A stretch of 38,288 bases of DNA from Thermoguttaceae bacterium (GTDB taxonomy: Bacteria; Planctomycetota; Planctomycetia; Pirellulales; Thermoguttaceae). The DNA is taken from NCBI GenBank assembly GCA_025062105.1, contig JANXAQ010000294.1:1-38288 (forward strand). Direction: 5' to 3'. A program made the translations under genes and the position numbers. This document shows positions 1 to 8,069 of this stretch, one piece after another. The notes under the pieces were generated by a model. It saw only the letters and a program-made list of their open reading frames with translations, was not told where the DNA came from and ran no database searches. The first letter of the stretch is position 1; each line of letters begins with the position of its first letter.

Positions 1-531
1 GAAGGCATAGGATATTCTGAAGAAGTGCCGGCTCAGCCGGCCTTGGCTTCTGTTTGGCCACACTCTCCCCCAGAGGTGAGAGGGGATTCTGGAGAAGCGC
101 CGGCTCAGCCGCCCTTAGCTTCGGTTCGGCCACCCTCTCCCCCAGAGGGGAGAGGAGATTGTGGAGAACCCCCAACTAGGAAAGCCACAGCCCCTGAGCA
201 AAACCAAGACCTAGCTCGAGGCCATCGAGCGCCGCTTGGCGTTTGGGACGGCCGGGGGGTGATGTTTGTCAGTCATATTGGGCAGATTTTCCCTTCTGGC
301 TTTTTGCCGATCGAGTGTGGCCGATTCCCAAACGATTCGGTGGTCGAAACTTATCAAAAGCATCCGCTGTTTCAGGCGCTTCGGCAACCGGACCGTTTTG
401 GCGGCAAATGCGGCCGGTGCGAATATCGCTATATCTGCGGCGGAAGCCGGGCCAGAGCCTATGCCGTTACCGGCGATCCGCTCGGCCCCGAACCCGACTG
501 CATCTATGTGCCCGGCTCTGATTGCTCTTAG
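1..531 (+). CDS. Radical SAM/SPASM domain protein, C-terminal part (5' end outside window)
   Basis: The reading frame is open from base 1, so the gene starts upstream of the window and only the C-terminus is present. The last 90 residues carry the auxiliary iron-sulfur cluster segment typical of SPASM proteins: KCGRCEYRYICGG, then SRARAYAVTGD, then a final Cys before the stop. The segment MFVSHIGQIFPSGFLPIECG is close to what I recall of the TIGR04053-type radical SAM family related to haem-biosynthesis enzymes (NirJ/AhbD-like); that assignment is from memory. Such proteins bind one SAM-cleaving [4Fe-4S] cluster in the N-terminal barrel, not visible here, and further clusters in the SPASM domain. 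Odd feature: residues encoded by 25-168 are two in-frame copies of a Pro-rich 24-residue unit in the linker ahead of the SPASM domain. The N-terminal boundary and substrate are unknown. Confidence 0.75.
   Translation, partial: EGIGYSEEVPAQPALASVWPHSPPEVRGDSGEAPAQPPLASVRPPSPPEGRGDCGEPPTRKATAPEQNQDLARGHRAPLGVWDGRGVMFVSHIGQIFPSGFLPIECGRFPNDSVVETYQKHPLFQALRQPDRFGGKCGRCEYRYICGGSRARAYAVTGDPLGPEPDCIYVPGSDCS
25..168 (+). repeat. Two in-frame copies of a 72-bp tandem repeat inside the radical SAM gene
   Basis: Copies run 25-96 and 97-168 with few mismatches and preserve the frame (72 bp = 24 residues, with SPPEVRGD and SPPEGRGD cores). The CTCTCCCCCAGAGG core is a palindrome-like motif of the kind seen in dispersed intergenic repeats, so this is probably a repeat that entered or expanded within a coding linker. 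Confidence 0.8.
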
Positions 532-598
532 ACATTCTTTTCCTACCAGCAGAGTATCTCCTCACCGTCGTCTAGTTTGTTTCCCTCAGAAAAGGAAC

Positions 599-853
599 CT
601 ACCCATATGCCTCCCGACGATGGAGAACTCGCATCACCCGTACACATTGGGATGTATCATCGACCTCATAGAGAATTCGATAGTCTCCCACGCGAATGCG
701 CCAGTCGCTTTGAGAGCCGACGATTTTCCGGCTGCCCGAAGGTCTTGGGTTATTCGCCAATGTTTTAATCCGGCGAACGATTCGCCGAAAGTTTTCTCTC
801 GAAAGTCGTCTCAAATCCCGTTCAGCCTGTCGCTCTAGATAAACCTCATACAC
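599..853 (-). CDS. RelE/ParE-family toxin of a type II toxin-antitoxin pair
   Basis: This 84-residue basic protein has the compact RelE/ParE fold signature: YLERQAERDLRRL at the start, a helical pair with LANNPRP, then the strands KIVGSQSDWRIRVGDYRILYEV and a final VMRVLHRREAYG. The DWRIRVGDYRILYEV block is the most diagnostic part. RelE-type members are ribosome-dependent mRNA interferases, and ParE-type members poison gyrase. The strand pattern here and the antitoxin type favour RelE, but this is inference. The start is GTG at 853, and its 8-base overlap with the end of the antitoxin gene implies translational coupling. It would be neutralised by the product of the preceding gene. Confidence 0.85.
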   Translation of the reverse strand: MYEVYLERQAERDLRRLSRENFRRIVRRIKTLANNPRPSGSRKIVGSQSDWRIRVGDYRILYEVDDTSQCVRVMRVLHRREAYG

Positions 854-1055
854 GCCTGGGATACTCCTGCAAGAATTCCTCCAGTTTTCGGAACCGAAGA
901 GGCTTTTTGCGCATGGCCATTAGAATCTGGAGGTCTTCCACATCTTCCAGGCGTTCCAAGAGTTCCTGGTAGTGGTCAATATCCAAAATGACAGCGACCG
1001 GCTGGCCGTCCTGGACCACCACTTTCGGCTTACATCGACGGGCTTTGGCTTTCAT
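846..1055 (-). CDS. Short Phd/YefM-like antitoxin
   Basis: About 69 residues. KVVVQDGQPVAVILDIDHYQELLERLEDV matches the centre of Phd/YefM antitoxins (x-x-DGxPVAVxLxxxxYxxL), followed by a charged C-terminal tail that would wrap the toxin. ATG at 1055 is preferred over the in-frame TTG at 1070, because GGGAG lies about 8 bases ahead of the ATG. The usual N-terminal Phd DNA-binding segment of about 25-30 residues is absent. Short antitoxins of this kind exist paired with RelE toxins, so this need not be a truncation, although repeat element A1 ends only 47 bases upstream. The gene precedes and overlaps the toxin, the standard antitoxin-first order. Confidence 0.75.
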   Translation of the reverse strand: MKAKARRCKPKVVVQDGQPVAVILDIDHYQELLERLEDVEDLQILMAMRKKPLRFRKLEEFLQEYPRRV

Positions 1056-1101
1056 ACGGAAATCTCCCAAAGGCGACCAAAAATTTGCGCTTCTTCACCC
1101 A

Positions 1102-1424
1102 CTGTACTTTCTGAAAGCTTCTTCTTTCCGGGAGAGGCTATCGAGGCAGCCCAACCGGGTGGAGCATTCCCCCCGGCCATTTCCGACTTCTAAGAGCCTC
1201 TCACAAAATGAAGTAGAGGATTCTGAGGTGCTGCCTATCCCCTTAGCGGATGGTAGTAAAGGCTCTAAGCCCTGACCGCAGTGTCTATCAAAATGTCTCC
1301 CCTAACCTATGGTCTTCCAGCAGCTTACGCAGCTAACCAACCGAAAGGGTCTGGCTGAGAGCCGCTGAAGACAAGCCGGTGCCAGAGCCGGAAGTTAACC
1401 CCTTAAGGGGAAGTTTTCAGAAAG
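1102..1424. mobile_element. Family A inverted-repeat element, copy A1 (contains nested element G1)
   Basis: It begins CTGTACTTTCTGAAA and ends TTTTCAGAAAG, an imperfect terminal inverted repeat. Interior blocks (GGGAGAGGCTAT, GGTCTTCCA, CCAGAGCC) are shared with the copies at 13978-14229 and 24959-25220. Removing 1195-1269 restores collinearity with those copies. No open frame of note. A MITE-like identity is inferred. Confidence 0.7.
1195..1264. mobile_element. Family G 70-bp element nested in A1
   Basis: The insert has short inverted ends (AGCCT/AGGCT) and is bounded by direct CTAAG pentamers at 1190-1194 and 1265-1269. Copy A3 carries a single uninterrupted CTAAG at the corresponding point (CCTAAGCCCT), which supports insertion with a 5-base duplication. 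A diverged second copy lies at 29394-29465 (shared ACAAAATGAA and GAGGTGCT blocks). Confidence 0.6.
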
Positions 1425-1561
1425 GGCAATCACATACTTCCCCTCATTCTATCTTTTAACTGTATCCACCGAATGTCAATAGACGGCGAGGTTGGGGTTG
1501 AAATTCTGTGGGGTGCTTGGGGAATTCAGGCAAAATGAACCTGGCCCCGGCAAATATTATT

Positions 1562-1750
1562 GGAACCTCTGCAAAATCCTGAACATCCAGTGAACTTTGT
1601 GAACTTTTGATTCTTTAGCCGTTCCGTTGTCCTGCCAGGACATCTACTATCTGTTGGGTGCTAGCAATCCTAGAGCCCCTATATGTTGTGTTAGAGGGAG
1701 GCCAGCCAAAATGGTATAAAAATATCCCCTTTGTATTATGCAGAGGTTCC
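1562..1750. mobile_element. Family B element, copy B1 (189 bp)
   Basis: Ends are GGAACCTCTGCAAAAT and ATTATGCAGAGGTTCC, a near-perfect inverted repeat. Conserved interior blocks are AGTGAACTTTGTGAAC, GGGTGCTAGCAAT and AATGGTATAAAAATATC. TATT flanks both sides. Non-coding. Confidence 0.85.
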
Positions 1751-1757
1751 TATTTAT

Positions 1758-1946
1758 GGAACTTCTGCAAAATCCAGAACATGTAGTGAACTTTATGGAC
1801 TTTTGATGCAATAGCCGTTCGGTTCTTATATCCGAACACCTACAATCTATTGGGTGCTAGCAATGCTCCGGCTCTATATGTTGTGTTACAGGAAGGACAA
1901 CCAAAATGGTATAAAAATATCCCCCTTGGAATTATGCAGAGGTTCC
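1758..1946. mobile_element. Family B element, copy B2, head-to-tail behind B1
   Basis: It has the same length and orientation as B1, with ends GGAACTTCTGCAAAAT and TATGCAGAGGTTCC. A direct TTTAT flanks it at 1753-1757 and 1947-1951, consistent with a 5-base target duplication. Only 7 bases separate it from B1. A short open frame across it (1850-2101) is judged spurious. Confidence 0.85.
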
Positions 1947-2133
1947 TTTATATCTTTACTGCCCGATATAGAGACGTAAACTCCTCTGAGAGACTCATCG
2001 CACGTGGAATCTGGAATCCGAGGGTTCTTGTTCCAGAAGATGCCAAAGGCAGGAGGCCGTTCGATAAAACTAAGCACTACCTATCTTCGGCATCCCCCTA
2101 AACTGACCCTAAAAATCAGCCCCACCCGACGGC

Positions 2134-2340
2134 CATTGGTATCTACATAACCGGCTTTCTATACAAGATGTTGTGGCCTTGTCGAACAGTTTACTCCAAC
2201 ATATTGTGGATCCGAAAAGCTGTATAGATACCAATGCCGTCCATTGGTATCTACATAACCGGCTCTACAAGATGTCGGGAGGTCGCCAGCCGGATCACCC
2301 CCACCTATTGCGTCTCCGGGAAGATGTGTAGCTACCAATG
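2134..2340. mobile_element. Paired family F elements (F1 2134-2236, F2 2242-2340) with 9-bp direct repeats
   Basis: Each unit of about 100 bp starts CATTGGTATCTACATAACC and ends (A)GATACCAATG or a close variant, so each is an inverted-repeat element. The pair as a whole is bounded by a perfect 9-base direct repeat CCCGACGGC (2125-2133 and 2341-2349), suggesting it entered as one composite unit. F1 contains CAACATATTGTGG, shared with F3 at 26655. F2 has a different interior. Confidence 0.75.
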
Positions 2341-2475
2341 CCCGACGGCGGGAGCGCGGTTGAAAAACAGGAAACGTTTCAGGCAAACGGGGAACAGGAT
2401 TAAAAAGTTCTTACTTCGGTTAAAAGAAAAGAAATTTAGAGGTGTTAGTGAGGTTTGAATTACTAAAAGCCTCTG

Positions 2476-2573
2476 GCTCTGTTGAAAGGTTGTCCGCAGT
2501 ATGAGGAGATTTTGCCCATACTGGTCTGTTTTGGTGGGTTTAGGCCTCCGACCGGAAAGAGTTTCCACAGAAC
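2476..2573. mobile_element. Family E inverted-repeat element, copy E1 (98 bp)
   Basis: Left end GCTCTGTTGAAAGG, right end TTTCCACAGAAC, with a CTTAG pentamer directly at the right end. The interior block GGTGGGTTTAGGCCTCCGAC is identical in E2 at 29283-29393. Confidence 0.75.
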
Positions 2574-2941
2574 CTTAGCGGCTCTAAATTACACTCCTCC
2601 GGTTCGGCAGGTACTGCATTTTTGGTGTTGTGGGGCAGCTTGTTTAATTCGTTAATTCGTAATACTTCAGCCGAATGAAGAACTCCCCTGCCTTTTCCGG
2701 GGAAAAACCTTCTGTTGACAGTACCGTGAAAGCGACAGTCCAGGCTTGTCCCCGGCTGAGCGGTAAACCAAAAAACTACCAGAAACACCCGCACTCCTGC
2801 CTGGCAGCAGTACCCCATGGCGTCATTCGGCTGAAATGGTACGGGAATTCAAAGCTCAATACCAAAATGAAACCCCAAAAGGTTTGACCAGCTCTGTGAG
2901 TTGGCGAGCGTGGTAGGAAAGGTTATTGGTGTCAAAGGCTG
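2574..2941. other. Spacer between repeat field and heparinase gene, no gene seen
   Basis: I see no convincing coding frame and no member of families A-G. It includes a direct TTAATTCG doublet near 2645. Both short overlapping frames here lack family features. Confidence 0.5.
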
Positions 2942-4789
2942 TTATTTTTGTCCGAACGCTGTAGGCCAATTGGCCAAAGGTCCTAGTGTCGGGGGCGCTA
3001 AATGGGCGGCCGATTCCGGCTGCACCAGCACCACCAAACGAACTGCATCCTTTTGGCCCTTGAAGGCCACAATCAGTTTAGAAACTTCCGGTTCTTGACG
3101 CTGCGGTGGCGGGGGATTGCCGGAAACCTTTTCAAACTTTGTTCCGGCAGGTTCTAGGATTTGTAGCCGAAGCGTTCGGCCTGCCTGGCGAAGTACGGCT
3201 TCTTGCCCACGAAGTTCGATCTTTGCTTTGGTGTGCATTTGCCATTGGATGGTTCGGCCTTGGCATTGTTCGATCTCATCTTGGATAAGCACCTGTCGGC
3301 CCAAAAGGGCGATGCCCCGATAGGCTTTGTCCACTAGGCCAGCATAGGCCGCCGAGAGATCCGCTACTGCAAAATGCCGATCCCCTTGGCTGCCAAAGGC
3401 CACTATTGGGGCAACCGCCTGGGGATCCTGATTTTTCTGGTCGATCCAGAGGGTGTTTTGGCCTTCGGTTCCCAGGCGGTAGTAAGTCCAGCGTTGGCGG
3501 CCGAAATAGCCGGGCAGGTTGTAATCGTCGGCTCCCAAGTCCAAGGCCCACCGCACGCCATCGGCTTCTAGAACGAACATACCTAATTCCAAGTGGCTAT
3601 GGTTGACTTTATTATCGCCGGCTTTGAAACCGACAAAAACCGCCGCCGGGTCCTCCCAACCGGAGCGCATCAGCACCACGTCGGCATGGCGGAAGTGGCG
3701 AGCCAGCGGTAGGCTTCCGGCCGGTTTGGGCCGAGGATCGTACCACCATAAATGCAAAGGACTTGGCCGACGCACCAGCTGCCTCAGCACTACCTCCCGC
3801 TCATGCCAGGCGTACCAGGGTTGGTTGAACTTTCGGGCCAGCCAAAACATGCATGGTGCTGACCCAGCCCCAGGGCCAGCATCGGCAAAATTGAACGCCT
3901 GCCCTGTTGGCCCTAAGGTATGGATTCGGAAATCACCGGCCACTGAAAAACCGGGGATCTTGCTTAAGCCAAAATCCGTCCCTAGGGCTGTTTCTAGGGC
4001 GGCCAACATGAACACATTGTAGGAAGTGGCGTAGTTCCAGTAGCCGGGGCCTTCCGCCCATGCACCATCTGGAGCATACTCCTTCATAGCACGCTGGACC
4101 GATTGCACCGCCTGATGTAGGATATAGGCAGCTAGTTTCGGTTCTTCGTCGGCTAAGGCCAGTGCGCCAATCGTCATACCGCCGTTGCAGACCTGGTTCC
4201 AGTTATACTGACTAACTGTCCACCATCCGCCACGGCGATAAATCTTCTCTCCTTCCCGCAGCCCATGCCGAAGAATCGCTTCCCGAATGGTTTGCCGCTG
4301 TTCCCCTGTCAATACCTCAAAAAGCCAATCGTAGCCGATGGCCAATGCATGGGTCATCTCGGCCGTATCAAGAAAATGGCTTGGATTCCAATTGGAAAAC
4401 TGAGCGGCGGCGAGCATCTCCTGAATGGCCCGCTCGGCATACCGCCGATCTCCCTCCAGCCGATATACTGTAGCCAACGTATAAACCCGATCCAAACATC
4501 GCCTGCTCTCCCCTAGCAGCCGAGGACCCACCAGCTTATACTCTACGGTACGTTTGTCTCGGAGCAAGGCCTCGGCCTGGGATCGAACCTGCTTGTAGAA
4601 GGCTGCTACGGTAGCGTCCTCGGCCAAGAGCTTTTTCAATCGGGCCGTATCCTCCGCCGGAGCAAGAAGCCGCGGATGCCCCGGCCGCAGACTAGCCAAG
4701 ATTTTCTCCTCCGCCGGAATGATTGGTAACGGCGGCCCTTGCTCAGCCAACACAATCAGCAATACCAAATACACAACCGTAGCACACAT
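2942..4789 (-). CDS. Secreted heparinase II/III-like polysaccharide lyase family protein
   Basis: 615 residues with a short N-terminal hydrophobic segment (TVVYLVLLIVLAE) that should act as a signal or anchor. Residues about 30-340 form an all-helical (alpha/alpha toroid) domain containing NWNQVCNGG (196-204) and EGPGYW (246-251). The C-terminal half is the beta-sandwich heparinase II/III domain, with the hallmark NHSHLELGMF (396-405) and DLGADDY (417-423). These Asn/His/Tyr motifs are the catalytic landmarks of PL-type lyases acting on uronic-acid polysaccharides. The exact substrate (heparan, alginate or other) cannot be read from the sequence. The start is ATG at 4789. The gene stands alone, divergent from aceE. 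No sulfatase neighbour is present, which weakens a specific glycosaminoglycan assignment. Confidence 0.85.
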   Translation of the reverse strand: MCATVVYLVLLIVLAEQGPPLPIIPAEEKILASLRPGHPRLLAPAEDTARLKKLLAEDATVAAFYKQVRSQAEALLRDKRTVEYKLVGPRLLGESRRCLDRVYTLATVYRLEGDRRYAERAIQEMLAAAQFSNWNPSHFLDTAEMTHALAIGYDWLFEVLTGEQRQTIREAILRHGLREGEKIYRRGGWWTVSQYNWNQVCNGGMTIGALALADEEPKLAAYILHQAVQSVQRAMKEYAPDGAWAEGPGYWNYATSYNVFMLAALETALGTDFGLSKIPGFSVAGDFRIHTLGPTGQAFNFADAGPGAGSAPCMFWLARKFNQPWYAWHEREVVLRQLVRRPSPLHLWWYDPRPKPAGSLPLARHFRHADVVLMRSGWEDPAAVFVGFKAGDNKVNHSHLELGMFVLEADGVRWALDLGADDYNLPGYFGRQRWTYYRLGTEGQNTLWIDQKNQDPQAVAPIVAFGSQGDRHFAVADLSAAYAGLVDKAYRGIALLGRQVLIQDEIEQCQGRTIQWQMHTKAKIELRGQEAVLRQAGRTLRLQILEPAGTKFEKVSGNPPPPQRQEPEVSKLIVAFKGQKDAVRLVVLVQPESAAHLAPPTLGPLANWPTAFGQK

Positions 4790-5326
4790 CGGAACATTCT
4801 CCCAGGCAGGAAAAGGAGGGGGGGTTTAAATACGGCTTCCCGAAGCCGAACGGATATATAAGGCAGGATCACCAGGCGGGTAACACACACAACAGTATGT
4901 ATCCTAGCCGAGTTACTGGCCTTCCACAAGCAATCGGATTTGACTTTTCGGCTTTTCTAGGAGGAAGAGATTTCTTATGTTCTCCTCTCCTCTTCCAGAC
5001 TCTCTTTCATAAAATAAATTCCAGACTTTACTCCATAAAACAAATGGCCCGGCAAATCCGTACTGGGACAAGCACACCAAAACCAAAAACTTTCGGAACA
5101 CTTTGGTCGAATGGAGAAGCCCTGGTTGTCATCCCTCCGAAAGCAGGGGTTTGGTTTTAGTAAAGTACTGGAGAAAAAATCTGGATTTCTGTCTGCGTAG
5201 GAGTAACAATGGTAGGGTACCTTCTGGACCAAAGATAAACTTCCTCCTACGGTTCGGCTGAACTGTTACAGACTTTCTTTTGGGCGAAGGTGATTAAAAG
5301 GAGTTTGTGTTGGAGAAAGGCCACGT
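4790..5326. other. Divergent intergenic region between heparinase-like gene and aceE
   Basis: Over 500 bases without a gene; it must hold both promoters. It lacks the A-G repeat families but contains an imperfect palindrome at 5079-5158. A purine-rich stretch with GGAG lies a few bases ahead of the aceE start. Confidence 0.5.
5079..5158. repeat. Imperfect 80-bp palindrome upstream of aceE
   Basis: The left arm AAAACCAAAAACTTTCGGA pairs with the right arm TCCGAAAGCAGGGGTTTGGTTTT, with a 4-base bulge on the right arm. The arms are about 38 bases apart. It could be a leader hairpin, an operator or a single-copy remnant of another inverted-repeat element. No second copy was noticed. Confidence 0.5.
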
Positions 5327-8053
5327 ATGAATCGAGAGCGGTTCGAGAGGGGAGATTTTGAGGCAAATGCTCAACTTACTGCGGGGTTGCTCCCAACGAC
5401 GGATATAGATCCGGAAGAGACACAGGAATGGCTTGGGGCGTTAGATTATGTGATTGTTTCGGAAGGGTGCCAGCGGGCGGCTTACCTGGTGCATCGGTTG
5501 GTCCAGCGGGCCTATCGGTGCGGTGTGCGGTATATTGCCGGAAATACCACTCCATATGTCAATACCATTCCGCTGGAGGAGCAGCCACCGTATCCGGGCG
5601 ATCCGGAGCTAGAGGCACGGATTGAAAACTTGGTCCGTTGGAACGCCATGGCGATGGTGGTGCGGGCCAACCGGGAAAGTCCGGGTATTGGAGGCCATAT
5701 TTCCACTTTTGCTTCGATTGCTACGCTCTATGAGGTTGGGTTCAACCACTTTTTCCGAGGCAAACAAGGCGAGCATCCGGCCGATCAGGTCTTTTTCCAA
5801 GGTCATGCTTCGCCGGGGGTGTATGCTCGGGCGTTTTTAGAAGGTCGGCTTACTGAAGAACATCTGAAAAACTTTCGACGGGAATTGGCCCCAGGCGGGG
5901 GACTTTCTAGCTATCCGCATCCGTGGCTGATGCCCCAGTTCTGGGAGTTTCCGACGGTCTCCATGGGCCTGGGGCCGATCATGGCGATTTATCAGGCTCG
6001 GTTTAACCAATACTTGGCCGACCGGGGCATTGTGCCGCAGGCCGCCCAATCTAAGGTCTGGGCTTTCCTGGGCGACGGCGAATGCGACGAGCCAGAAGCC
6101 CTCGGCGCTATCAGTCTGGCTGGCCGAGAGAAACTGGACAATCTAATTTTTGTGGTCAATTGTAATTTGCAGCGACTGGACGGGCCGGTCCGCGGCAACA
6201 GCAAAATCATTCAAGAGCTGGAAGGTGTGTTCCGAGGCGCCGGCTGGAATGTCATTAAAGTCATTTGGGGGTCCGATTGGGATCCGATTTTCGCCAAAGA
6301 TACCGATGGTCTGCTGGTCCAACGGGTGGGTGAAGTGGTCGATGGCCAGTATCAGAAGTATTCGGTCATGCCCGGTTCCTACATGCGGAAGGATCTTTTT
6401 GGGGTGGATCCTCGCTTGGAGGCATTGGTGGCTGATCTGACTGATGAGCAGCTTCGGGAGCTTCGCCGGGGCGGTCATGATCGGCTGAAAGTTTATGCCG
6501 CCTACAAAGCCGCCGTCGAACATAAAGGAGCTCCCACCGTCATTTTGGCCAAGACGATCAAAGGCTACGGCCTGGGCGAAGCCGGCGAAGGCCGCAATAT
6601 CACTCATCAGCAAAAAAAGCTCAACGAAGAAGAATTGCTAGAATTCCGTACTCGGTTCCGGATTCCGCTTTCGGACGAGGAAGCCTTGCAATTGCCGTTT
6701 TATCGGCCGCCGGAGGATAGCCCCGAAATCCAGTATTTAAAGGCTTGTCGGCAAGCCTTGGGTGGTCCGGTGCCAAGCCGGGGGCAGGCCCGTATGAAAC
6801 TTAAACCGCCCAAATGGGAAGATTTTGCCGAGTTCTTTGCCGGCAGTGAAGGCCGAGAGGTTTCTACGACCATGGCTTTTGTTCGGCTTTTGGCCCGGCT
6901 GATGCGAGACAAAAACATCGGACGCTACATTGTGCCCATTGTGCCCGACGAGGCCCGCACCTTCGGCATGGAATCGCTCTTTCGGCAGTTTGGTATTTAT
7001 AGCCACGTCGGCCAACTCTATGATCCGGTCGATTCCGACACGGTGCTTTATTATCGAGAGGCCAAGGACGGCCAGATTCTGGAAGAGGGGATTACGGAGG
7101 CCGGGTCGATGGCTTCGTTTATTGCGGCGGCCTCGGCCCATTCCAGTCATGGAGTAACCATGATTCCGTTTTTTATCTTTTATTCGATGTTCGGCTTTCA
7201 GCGGATTGGCGATCTGATTTGGGCGGCTGGCGATATGCGATGCCGAGGTTTCATTCTAGGCGGCACAGCGGGCCGAACCACTTTGGCCGGCGAAGGCCTC
7301 CAGCACCAAGACGGCCAAAGCCATCTGTATGCTCTGGCCTATCCCACTTGCCGTGCCTACGACCCCTGCTATGCTTATGAAATGGCTGTCATCATCTTGG
7401 ACGGCATCCGCCGGATGTACTTTGAAGGCCAAGACGTCTTCTACTACATCACTCTGATGAACGAAAATTACGAAATGCCCATCCTGCCCATGGGCTCTAC
7501 AGAAGGCATTTGCCGAGGCATCTACCGCCTATCGACCAAAGAACTGGGTAAGAATCGGCCTTGGGTGGAGCTTTTTGGCAGCGGAGCCATCTTGCGCGAA
7601 GTGCTCCGTGCCCAAGATATCCTAGCCGAACAGTTCGGCGTCTCCAGCCGAGTCTATAGTGTAACTAGTTACAAAAACCTTTATTACGACGGTTTGGACT
7701 GCGATCGGTGGAACCGACTGCATCCGACGGAGCCGCCCCGGATTCCCTATGTCCAGCAGGTCTTAGAAGGCAGTTCTGGGCCGGTGGTGGCGGCCTCGGA
7801 TTATGTCCGGGCAGTACCGTTGGCTATCTCCCCTTGGGTGCCGCAGCCGTATGTGGTGCTGGGGACCGACGGCTTTGGCCGAAGTGATGCCCGGCCCCAG
7901 CTACGCCGCTTCTTTGAAGTGGATGCCGAAAATGTCGCTCTGGCCGCCTTGACGGCCCTTGCCCAACAAGGTAAATATCCTCAAAAAGAACTGCCAAAAG
8001 CTATCGACAAACTCGGTCTGGACCCCAACCATCCGAATCCTGTCCTGGTATAA
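5327..8053 (+). CDS. aceE: Pyruvate dehydrogenase E1 component, homodimeric type
   Basis: 908 residues, close to the usual length of about 890 for the single-chain E1. It decarboxylates pyruvate with thiamine diphosphate and reductively acetylates the lipoyl group of E2. Visible landmarks are GHASPGVYARAFLEG (near residue 160), the ThDP-binding motif GDGECDEPEALG...FVVNCN (about 248-279), the pyrimidine-domain segment EGITEAGSMASFIAAA, and a C-terminal transketolase-like domain ending with GTDGFGRSDARPQLRRFFEVD. The ATG at 5327 follows a GGAG-containing purine stretch. The aceF start lies 16 bases after the stop, so the two form an operon. No E3 (lpd) gene is in the window. No disruption seen. 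Confidence 0.97.
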   Translation: MNRERFERGDFEANAQLTAGLLPTTDIDPEETQEWLGALDYVIVSEGCQRAAYLVHRLVQRAYRCGVRYIAGNTTPYVNTIPLEEQPPYPGDPELEARIENLVRWNAMAMVVRANRESPGIGGHISTFASIATLYEVGFNHFFRGKQGEHPADQVFFQGHASPGVYARAFLEGRLTEEHLKNFRRELAPGGGLSSYPHPWLMPQFWEFPTVSMGLGPIMAIYQARFNQYLADRGIVPQAAQSKVWAFLGDGECDEPEALGAISLAGREKLDNLIFVVNCNLQRLDGPVRGNSKIIQELEGVFRGAGWNVIKVIWGSDWDPIFAKDTDGLLVQRVGEVVDGQYQKYSVMPGSYMRKDLFGVDPRLEALVADLTDEQLRELRRGGHDRLKVYAAYKAAVEHKGAPTVILAKTIKGYGLGEAGEGRNITHQQKKLNEEELLEFRTRFRIPLSDEEALQLPFYRPPEDSPEIQYLKACRQALGGPVPSRGQARMKLKPPKWEDFAEFFAGSEGREVSTTMAFVRLLARLMRDKNIGRYIVPIVPDEARTFGMESLFRQFGIYSHVGQLYDPVDSDTVLYYREAKDGQILEEGITEAGSMASFIAAASAHSSHGVTMIPFFIFYSMFGFQRIGDLIWAAGDMRCRGFILGGTAGRTTLAGEGLQHQDGQSHLYALAYPTCRAYDPCYAYEMAVIILDGIRRMYFEGQDVFYYITLMNENYEMPILPMGSTEGICRGIYRLSTKELGKNRPWVELFGSGAILREVLRAQDILAEQFGVSSRVYSVTSYKNLYYDGLDCDRWNRLHPTEPPRIPYVQQVLEGSSGPVVAASDYVRAVPLAISPWVPQPYVVLGTDGFGRSDARPQLRRFFEVDAENVALAALTALAQQGKYPQKELPKAIDKLGLDPNHPNPVLV

Positions 8054-8069
8054 AAAGAGCGGTGCAATT

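Noticed and set aside
266-838. 190-codon plus-strand frame overlapping the radical SAM 3' end and the toxin gene
   Set aside because: It overlaps two genes with clear family motifs and shows none of its own.
1850-2101. 83-codon frame across element B2
   Set aside because: Its sequence is the translation of the repeat element and its flank; other B copies do not keep it open.
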